A stretch of 64,000 bases of DNA from Rhodamnia argentea (Eukaryota > Streptophyta > Magnoliopsida > Myrtales > Myrtaceae). The stretch is taken from NCBI RefSeq assembly GCF_020921035.1, contig NC_063152.1, positions 3,664,001 through 3,728,000 on the forward strand, written 5' to 3'. A program made the translations under genes and the position numbers. How positions within the stretch are numbered: position 1 is the first letter of the stretch; each line of letters opens with the position of its first letter. Under the pieces are notes generated by a model. It ran no database searches. It was not told the DNA's origin and saw only the letters and a program-made list of their open reading frames with translations. Shown here in pieces: positions 56,166 to 64,000 of the stretch.

Positions 56166-56907
56166 GAAAGTACCAAAAAAGTTTGAAACTGATTGCATTG
56201 GTAACAATCGAGTCTTAAACCTTTTAATTGGAAGATTTAGTCATAAACCTATTGCAATGGTACCAATTGAATCCATTCGAAAAATATTGGCAGGAAATTG
56301 CTGACGTGGATGCCAACTGTCAAACGTCGCACGGCTGATGTTCACGTGAACATGTTTTAATAAAATTTTCGATTTTTCATAGTTTTTTTTTTGTTTTTTT
56401 CTTTTCTTTTCTTGTCCATCCTTTACTTTCTTTCTTGTTCTGCTATTTTTTGTTGAGGGCCGCTGGTCGACCCTCGCTGGCTACATGCGAGGGTGTTCCG
56501 GCCCGTGCCCAATCGGGGTATCATGGCCTCACCCAAGGCCAATGAGGGCTGTGGCTCCCTCGCTTGGCCTAGATTGGGCATGGGTATCACCGACCCTCGC
56601 CGGCAACAACAAGGGCCCACTAGCCATAGCAAGGGCCCGTCAGCCCTCACCTAGTGGTTGGCCGGGGTCGCGACGCCCTCCCTAGTGCTGTTTAGGGTCG
56701 GTCGGTAGCCCTTAACAGCCCTTAGCAAAAAACTATTTTAAGATATCGTTTAAAAAAGTTCAAGTCAGTGACTTTTAGCCAAAATTAGTCGGATGGACTC
56801 AATTGGTACCAATGCAAAAAGGTTTAGGATTAAATTGATGCAATTGAAAGGTTTATGACTGAATTGGTACCAATGCGATATGTTTATGAATTTTTTTGGT
56901 ACTTTTC
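56166..56907. mobile_element. Foldback element, family B, copy 2
   Basis: Ends GAAAGTACCAAAAAA and TTTTTTGGTACTTTTC are inverted. The arms contain ATTGGTACCAATTGA(G/A)TCCAT-type text. The core (56,455-56,720) is GC-rich (GGCCGCTGGTCGACCCTCGC) and unlike the arms. Confidence 0.72.
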
Positions 56908-57589
56908 TCATGGAAATAGTTATGGCAAATGGTAGAAACTTTCTTATTTGTTAATTTGCAACATTAAGACTCATTAAAACTCCATTATCCTCTTTTGTTA
57001 AACAAGACCTATGACATCGACTATGCTTTGATTGAGGCGAGCATAACAACCTAGTTGGAAGCAAAACAGTGGAGAATGCCCAGAGAAAAAAAAAATTCTT
57101 TGCAGGGAGAATGATCAACCTCTTGTTATTAAGACTTATACGTGTCAAGCTTAGAGAAGAGGTCATCGCGATACATTTAAATAGATTTCCACGCACATGC
57201 ATGTAGCTTAGCTTAGACATAGGTCAAACAAATGTTAGCATTCGACCTGGCACGGAACAAATGGTCCTAAAAACATTTGAACCAGCAAATCCGGCAGAAT
57301 ATAAGGACACAAATTGAGGAATCTTATATGATTATTTAATCTCTATATGACCTACTTAATGACTTTCGATATTCATGATTAAAGTTTCCTGCTTGGATGG
57401 TGTGTTTGGACTTGCGCTTGCTTGTGTTACAAGCTCTTCCATGGAACGGGGGACCACTCTTGTAATTCTCTTCTATTTCGGTTCGTCCTCCCTTGATCAC
57501 TTTCAATTAGTACCAAATTAATTGATAGTAGCTCTAAACTTGGTGCACAAATATTTTGTATCGAATTCCTGAGAAAATCATTTAAAAAT
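56908..57589. other. Intergenic DNA, nothing recognised
   Basis: Ordinary AT-rich sequence. No ORF with family resemblance and no clear repeat. Confidence 0.4.
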
Positions 57590-58095
57590 TTGTGAACTAT
57601 CATACAGCGGCGAATTCAGCCCTAAGCTTTTCTTTTGGCCAATTTAGTCCTCTTTTTTTTTTTGACAATTTGCCGATGTAGTCTTTCTAGCCAAAATCGG
57701 CCAGAAATTACTAACATGAACAATCTTTACACTTTTTCTTTTCAATTTCGGAATTTGTCCTCATTTTTCTCCTTTCTTTTCTTTCTTTCTTTTTTTTCTT
57801 AGGCGAGGGTCGTAATGCCCTTGTTGGCAACAACAGCGCTCACCTAATGGCCAACGTGAGTGTCCTACCCTCGCTTATGGCTGGCGACTAATGGAAGGAG
57901 ACATGGAAAAGAAGGAAAGCAAAAGAAAAAAATGAAAAAAAAAACATTTACACTAGCGATTTCCAGTCAAAATTGGCCGGAAGGACCACGTTTCCAAATT
58001 GCCAAAAGGTTTATGATTAAATTGACTAAATTGAAAAGTTTAAGAACTAATTGGCCGACATACAATAGATTCAGGACTTTTTGGACAATTATCCC
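57590..58095. mobile_element. Foldback element, family B, copy 3
   Basis: Arms with GGCCAATTTAGTCCT in one sense and AACTAATTGGCCGACATAC in the other. The core (57,775-57,890) has GCGAGGGTCG / CCCTCGC words as in the other copies. Confidence 0.55.
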
Positions 58096-58419
58096 TCAAA
58101 TTCCTTATACTTATTATTGCCGGTGGAAAAAACTCATTTGCACAAACGAGTGTTGGATTAAAAACGTGAATTTATATATTAAAGTAGCTGTTGTCATCAT
58201 TAAAGAGATGCATGTGCAACAATTAAAACTTCATAAGCATATCTATATTATAGCGGGTATTACAAAGTGCTTACACATGCACATTAAAGACTATTAACCA
58301 AAGTAGTAGAACTAAAAGTAGGTCTAGATGGATTATAGGGGCTGATAGTCGTCACCGGTAGAGTTATTTATGATATTTTATGAGGAGGAAGCTTATATTA
58401 AAGATAGATATAGACACCC

Positions 58420-58758
58420 TCAATACTGGCCAGGCCACAAAAATGCACCCATTGCATAAGCCCTCTTCTCATCGAGGTTGCCATTAAAGCTGAGTCCATA
58501 TTGTCGGAGAAGCATGTCCAATCTCCACTCCTCCATGCTCTCGTAATCGACCTTCTTGTACCTCGGATAGTGAAGGGGCATCTGGAATCCCAGCGTCGCC
58601 TCCTTCGCGCCCGACGTCTTCTTCAAGCTCTTGGCCGCATCCCGGCATGCCGGGCTCATGCCAGACACGGCACTTGCATGATGGTTCACGCCACCAGCGT
58701 CGTGGTCCGGGTGACCTAGAACGTTGCAGGCCGAGTGGAGAAGCCACCTCAGGGCCAT
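58420..58758 (-). CDS. DUF7722-like plant protein, 112 residues
   Basis: A single-exon protein, MALRWLLHSACNVLGHPDHD at the start and GAFLWPGQY at the end. The C-terminal third (PLHYPRYKKVDYESMEEWRL, then LRQYGLSFNGNLDEKRAYAM) matches a conserved block of small uncharacterised plant proteins, which I recall under the name DUF7722. No signal peptide or catalytic motif is evident and no function is known. The GC content is higher than its surroundings, typical of a real small plant gene. A TATA box lies upstream at about 58,882. Confidence 0.75.
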   Translation of the reverse strand: MALRWLLHSACNVLGHPDHDAGGVNHHASAVSGMSPACRDAAKSLKKTSGAKEATLGFQMPLHYPRYKKVDYESMEEWRLDMLLRQYGLSFNGNLDEKRAYAMGAFLWPGQY

Positions 58759-58881
58759 CTCTTCAGGACTCTAATACCTCTCTCTCTCGCAGTCTGTCTC
58801 GATCTCTCTTTCGAAAGAGAGAGATCTTTGGGCTGAGAAAGTGATCTCTTAAAGCAAGCCTTTGGGTTGGAGCAAGCGAGG

Positions 58882-58890
58882 GTTTATATA
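58882..58890 (-). promoter_or_regulatory. TATA box of the DUF7722-like gene
   Basis: CTATATAAAC on the minus strand, about 125-130 bp before the ATG at 58,758. The leader between them contains CT/GA tracts that could form a hairpin (TCTCTTTCGAAAGAGAGA near 58,805-58,822). Confidence 0.6.
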
Positions 58891-59285
58891 GGGAGGGTTT
58901 TAATACGTGAAGGACAAAAACAAGCGGATTACAAGCGCGAAGCAATTAGGGTAGTCAAATTAATGATGAAATATACTAATGCTGTCTTAGAACTTTTGAG
59001 TTATCCAGCTATACGGGATGGTGATGTGTAGTGCACGCATTGGCGACTCAATGCTTCCTGTGGTGAACGAACAAAGGAGACTCGGTTTCGTGCATGAGAT
59101 GACAAGCCAATCATGCATGGTCGCGTGTTGACGGATGCAAATTGCCTTGACGTGACCCTCAATAATGTTAAGCGGCTTCTTAAATTGAGGTTAAGAGAGT
59201 CTTCATGAGGATTGGCTCATCTTAATTTATCGTATGGGGGCACGGACATATCTATATTTTTCACAATCTCTTTCACATGAAAAAC

Positions 59286-59826
59286 GGAGGAAAAGTGCCC
59301 TAAAAGTCTTAAACGTATTGTAATTTGGCAAATTCCTTTCTAAACTTTTGAATTGCACCAATTGAGTCTATTCGATCAGTTTTGATCGAAAAATGCTGAT
59401 GTGGTGATTTAATTGCAGCGTTGACGTGGATAATTTTTCAAAATTTTTCTTCTTCTTTTTCCTGAGTTTTTTTTTTCTTTCCTATTTTTAGCCACTAAAG
59501 ATGGCTGGAGAGGGCTAGGGCAAGGATGTTCCTTGCTAGTCATGGGCTAGGTGAGGCCGGCCCTTGGCATATTTGGGCAAGGGTCACCTAACCTGTGGTC
59601 GACGAGAGCAGCGACGCCCTCACCCAATGCTAAGTGAGAGTCATCGGTAGCCGATCGTGCCATGTGGGACCGTCGATGTCCACATCGGTAATTTCTAGCT
59701 AAAATTAGTCGGATAGACTAAATTATCAAAACATAACAAGGTTTAAGACTCAATTCATACAATTAAAAAGTTTAGGATTGAATTTTTCAAAATAAAATAA
59801 ATTTATGACTTTTCGGACAATTTTTT
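59286..59826. mobile_element. Foldback element, family B, copy 4
   Basis: The left arm (GTCTTAAACGTATTGTAATT...) is inverted at the right (...AAAATAAATTTATGACTTTTCGG). The core (59,490-59,660) again has GC-rich GGCTAGGGCAAGG-type text. Confidence 0.55.
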
Positions 59827-60696
59827 CTGGGTAAAACGACACAAGTCTCACACACATGAATTCATGGTTGTGGTAAAAAAGTAATTTGAGAACGATCATC
59901 ATCTCTAAAACCTCTAGCATATGTGAAAAATTTAAGGATAAAGAGAAGCATGTTGTTATAAAAAGAGAACCGATGAAGTGACATTCGCAATCACCGGTGA
60001 GAGTTACAGCCTGATCTCGGCCACAAATTTCCGAGAAATTTTGAAACCCTATCTACAAACTTGTCATGTAGGGATTGATATAAACAACTCATGCATGATA
60101 AAATGAACTCATTTAAAAAAAAAGCCTAAGAATTCGGATTATCTCCTACGACTAGCTCAGAAAATCGAAAAGAAGAAAAAAGCTTGAGTTATAACGACTG
60201 GCTGGTGTGAGAGACTCTTTGAGCAAAGAAATGCGATTTAGATCTAGTGCTAAACTCGAAAGTAATAAGAGTTGGTAACCTGAAATTAACATTCATAATT
60301 GAAAAACGGTTTGTAGCTCACTCATATTAAAATTAAAAAAATTCATATAAGAGTTGTTAAGTTTAAGGTTTTGGTAAGTGAGACAAATGAAAGTTGGTAA
60401 AAGATAAGAAAACTTTTTAATTTGCCTACTGTAAAAAAAAAAAAGTTGATAATGTTATAGAAGTCTGAAGGGTGAGTAAGTTACCAAATATAAAATTTAC
60501 CAAGAAATCAGGTGTCTAGTTACTTTTTTTTTTTTTTAAACCAATCCAGCAAGGTAAAAGTATTCGTTTCAATCATTATATCAAGATAGGTGATTAAATA
60601 AGAGCGCACAATCCGTGATTTTGAGATCGCTGGGTCTGGAAAATATGCTTTTCACTGACAATATTCATTGCAAAAAAAGAAAAGAAAAAAGAATCC
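59827..60696. other. Intergenic DNA, nothing recognised
   Basis: AT-rich sequence without a supported gene or clear repeat. Confidence 0.4.
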
Positions 60697-61115
60697 AAAT
60701 TTTTACACAAATGATCCTTAAATTTTAGCTCAGTGTGTAATGTTATCCTTAAACTTTTAATTTATTTAATGTGGTCACTAACTTTTGTTCAATATGCAAT
60801 GTGAATCTTGAACTTTTAATTAGTTCAATGTGGTCCATGGACTTTTGGTACGTGTTTAAATTAGTCCTTGAATTATATAAAAATGCTTAGTGTTGTCATT
60901 AAACTTAAATTAATAGAAGGATAATAAAGAATATTTTCATATAGATCGGGGACTATCTTGAACACATTCCAAAAGTCCAAGGCCTATACTAAACGAATTA
61001 AAAGTTCAAGATTTAACATTGCATATTGAGAGAAAGTTCAAAGATCACATTAAATAAATTAAACATTCATAGATCATATTGCATATTTCAAAGTTTATGA
61101 CCATTTGTGTCATTT
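60697..61115. mobile_element. Foldback MITE, family A, copy 2
   Basis: Arms with CTTAAACTTTTAATTTATTTAATGTGGTC and its inverted counterpart at the right. Diverged partner of 36,540-36,905. Confidence 0.6.
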
Positions 61116-61656
61116 TGTCTTTTCAAAAATAGAAGAAGGGCAATGTTTCGGTAGCCAAGAGAACTTTAGATGTCTCATAAGCGTGTCTATCCTATCACCT
61201 ATTTGTTCCTTTTTTTTAGGGCTATTGTGCCTATCAACTATTTGGAGAATGATTAGACATGAAAGAGGAATATAATCTGAAATCTTATCTTAGTGATGTT
61301 GAATCTATAAATATATATATATTACATATAAGAAAGTAATGATCCAAATTAAATTTATTAAGTTTCGTGCTTGTAATGGATAAGCGTTGAAGCTCTCAAC
61401 TTGAGTTGATAGGATTAATTCATATTTGAAATCCAGTCCACACTCCAGTTGACCTTTCAAACATCCCAAGTATTACACCGTATGTACACGCACGACTTCT
61501 GACCCCTCCAACCAAAAAAAAAAAAAAAAAAGTACATGCACGACAAGTAGGTAAGATCTCTTGACAGTAGTAGCTTAGGGACACCGAACATCGGAAGTTA
61601 CTATAGTAAATTTACACAAGTTGTGCATGAGATGCAAATCCTACGACCAAATCTAT

Positions 61657-61991
61657 TCACTCGCACTCGGCAGACGAGACGGACAGCGGGTACTGGAAGC
61701 TGTTGGAGTACTGGAAGGAGAGGCTCTGCCCCGGGCCAAGGGAATTGCCGTCATTGACAAGGCAGTCGTCGTAGTAGACCCGCCGGAAGACCCTGGGGTT
61801 GACGAGGCGGACAGAGCTGAACCAGCCGCAGCTGACGTGGATGTTGGAGATAGAGCAGTCGGAGGTGCACACGTTCAGGATCTGGACGGTGAAGATCGGG
61901 ATGCCCTGGGGCAACGGAGAGGTCGGCCCTTGGGAGATCACGATGTCGGCCTTCGAGCACGACGAGCCAATGCTGTTCATGTCTCCTCCAT
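61657..61991 (-). CDS. TPD1-like secreted peptide ligand, last exon
   Basis: The exon encodes about 110 residues in the TAPETUM DETERMINANT 1 family pattern: IGSSCSKADIVISQGPTSPL, then LPQGIPIFTVQILNVC, SNIHVSCGWFSSVRLVNP, VYYDDCLVNDG and a Cys near the end. The six family cysteines are present. In Arabidopsis TPD1 is a secreted ligand of the EMS1 receptor kinase that fixes tapetal fate; relatives act elsewhere. The exon seems to start at a splice acceptor (TGAAG|ATGG, 61,991); ATG 61,980 lies inside it and gives no signal peptide. An upstream exon with a signal peptide is therefore expected. One candidate is at 62,941 (hydrophobic FRFVVVCSLL followed by G|GTACC, in matching phase), but this is speculative. 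Confidence 0.85.
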
Positions 61992-62041
61992 CTTCATTGC
62001 ATCAATGGAAAACATTTGTAAGTCATTACAATTTATTAAAT

Positions 62042-62043
<2 letters not shown>

Positions 62044-62091
<48 letters not shown>
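62044..62091 (+). repeat. GA microsatellite
   Basis: About 24 GA units, in what should be intron sequence of the TPD1-like gene. Confidence 0.95.
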
Positions 62092-62092
<1 letters not shown>

Positions 62093-62982
62093 CACTTTAC
62101 CATCATCTGACTGAAGTAGCTTTCTGGATGAGCTATGGCTTTGAGCGTTGGGATGGTCAGGTCCTTTATTAATGGCTGCTTCACCAGCAACTCTCTCTTC
62201 TCCATGAAGTAAAACCAGTACTGCAGCAAATCAATGGCCACATGCTTTTTGAGCTCCAAAATGCTCAAATTAGCGCCGCTAAAGTTAAAGTTAAAGCCCA
62301 AAACATATGATCGCCGGCGTTGAAGACACTACAAACAACCTGTTTTCCCCATTTTTTTCGCTGTGAAAGTGTTAAGTGATTCGAAAATCAATCGAGTCTA
62401 AAGATTTGGATATCCATGTTATAAGCATGAGTTTCGACCCAAAATCCTAATTTACGAAGATGCATGTCTTAATAAATTGAGCGATAACCCTAATTTAAAT
62501 ATCCATGCTATGATTATTCTGAACAATTATTTAGTTGTTAGGTGAAGGAGGAAATCATTTGTCTATGACTAGGAATGTCATCTTGACGTATATAAAGTTC
62601 CTACTAATGTCATAAACTCTGGAACTACATGCAGTTGATTGTCCTCTTTGTTCTTATTCCGACCTATCATTTTTATATGCATGACAAGTAAATTAGCCCA
62701 TAACGTGCACAATCTAACTCAGAGCCACCCACAGAACAAAACAAAAAAAAAAAACACCGCTTGCGTCGCGAATGGCCTCAAGAAAACAGCAGCTAGGGTT
62801 TACGTCATTCCTCCTGTTCATTCCGGCGAGAGAGAGAGAGATGGTACCAAGGAGTGAACAGACGACCACGAATCTGAAGCAAGAAACAGCTGAAGAGACA
62901 GAGACAAGTCTAGCTTCTTTCACTGCTCCGTGGCGACCCATGATGCTCGACTTGCTTCACGACACGAGATACCCAGAAAGAG

Positions 62983-63165
62983 ATGGAAACCCTTCAAGCT
63001 TTCAAACGGCTGAAAGATGAAAAAAGAATGCTGTGTAAGAAATTTGCAGAAGAACGTGCTTCTCTCGCAGCAACTGTACCGTACTCGCTCCAGAGCGTTT
63101 TGGGCGGGACTTTCGTGGAAGAAGAAGAAGAAGAAGGCGGAGGGAGCACCAGTAGGAGGAGCTAG
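62983..63165 (+). CDS. Small unrecognised ORF, 60 residues
   Basis: METLQAFKRLKDEKRMLCKK at the start, a charged helix-like segment, ASLAATVPYSLQSVLGG in the middle and an acidic, Gly/Ser-rich tail (EEEEEEGGG). The local sequence is less AT-rich than its surroundings and looks coding on this strand. No family is recognised. It overlaps the speculative first exon of the TPD1-like gene on the other strand, so at most one of the two readings is right. Confidence 0.3.
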   Translation: METLQAFKRLKDEKRMLCKKFAEERASLAATVPYSLQSVLGGTFVEEEEEEGGGSTSRRS

Positions 63166-64000
63166 GGCATAAATGCAGCTTTCATTTATAGCTCTCAAGG
63201 TGGGGGGGAGTGCCTCTGGCCATCACTGGCACAAAAGCAAGCATGCTGTCCCGGACTCACAGGTGTGCCTCATCCTATACTCTGTTCCCTCTTCTTCTTT
63301 CACACGTGGGTGAACTCAATTGACAAGTATTCCTCTTGTGTTCATTGGCTACATGTTTTTGCATTTGAAATTTAAAAGTTTGGAGATACTGATGTTACTC
63401 CTAGCAAGAGCATGACTTGTGCTATAACCTTCTGGATTAGAGAGGATTAGATATTCAAACGGGGTGAGTCGAGTCAGATATGGTCCGACCCATATTAACT
63501 CATTCAATCCTTTTTGACCCATTTTGATTTTATACAAATCTAGTGACCCATACTCGATCCAATCTATATTATTCAACCATTTCGATATATTAAAATCCAG
63601 TTTAGAGAAAATTATTTCTTAGACAATTTTAAAGATATATATTGCTATTTTTTTTTATAGTTTTGCTAACTAACCCATTGATGACTTATTTAAAACCTAT
63701 TTAGGATCCATTAAGTTTCTAAGTAACCCATTTATGCGCCATTTTTAAAACTCAAAGAACTCATTTATGACCCACCATCATGAAATATAGATCAAATGTG
63801 GGTTTTAGACCTATTTTGCCACCTCTAGGAGGATACTGCTATGCTTTAAGCACAGTTTTTCACTTCTATTTTGCTTGGTTTCGGAGAATAAGGGGATCGG
63901 ACTCGAGTTTCCATTTGACCAGCCTACACATCTGAGAGATTGAGGTCAAGAACAATGAAGCCTCTACCTGTCAAAGATTTAATGGGACAGTGGCCGTGCT
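63166..64000. other. Intergenic DNA to the window end
   Basis: At about 63,460-63,830 lies a truncated relative of the hAT-like repeat at 54,806 (shared GACCCATATTAACTCATT... to TTTTGCCACCTCTA). No other feature is seen. Confidence 0.45.

Noticed and set aside
62714..62941. 75-codon minus-strand frame as a separate gene
   Set aside because: Low complexity beyond the hydrophobic part; considered only as a possible first exon of the TPD1-like gene.

Overview
This is nuclear DNA from a flowering plant. Intron-containing genes for plant-only families (a MAP70 microtubule protein, a PPR-SMR chloroplast protein, a TPD1-like secreted ligand, a PADRE/DUF4228 protein, an HMA/HIPP protein) sit in AT-rich, transposon-filled DNA. 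A woody eudicot fits; nothing seen fixes the species, and Myrtales would only be a guess.

Left third (1-21,078). About 4.3 kb occurs twice, at 1-4,341 and 16,758-21,078, each copy lying downstream of the 3' end of an HMA/HIPP gene, so the gene and its 3' flank are tandemly duplicated about 16.7 kb apart. Between the copies lies an unusual composite. Dense arrays of a short motif (TTAGCGACGAAA and its complement) at 4,342-7,680 and 9,957-11,500 flank pieces of a 14-3-3 gene and a mitochondrial chaperonin-60 gene that keep their introns. One array carries a plastid ycf2 fragment. The right edge is a CACTA-type terminus, so this looks like a gene-capturing CACTA (En/Spm) element or its wreck. 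A 430-bp MITE with a perfect 8-bp target duplication is nested inside it.

Middle (21.5-36 kb). This is the real gene cluster: an SVR7-like PPR-SMR gene (+), a small myristoylated PADRE protein (+), a ten-exon MAP70.5-like gene (-), then after a gene-poor gap with a 559-bp hAT element, a small two-helix membrane protein (+).

Right half (36-64 kb). A 13.7-kb LTR retrotransposon of Ty3/gypsy Tat/Ogre type (39,774-53,456, minus strand, near-identical LTRs, TSD GGTTT) is inserted in an older solo LTR of a related family (38,048-54,378, TSD CTCCC). Its gag is fused to integrase by an internal deletion that removed protease, RT and RNase H. Between integrase and the 3' LTR it carries an intact 224-codon antisense ORF and decayed pieces that look like an HD-ZIP IV homeodomain gene and a type-B response regulator (receiver plus GARP). 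The rest holds foldback MITEs with GC-rich cores, a DUF7722-like gene (-) and the last exon of a TPD1-like gene (-).
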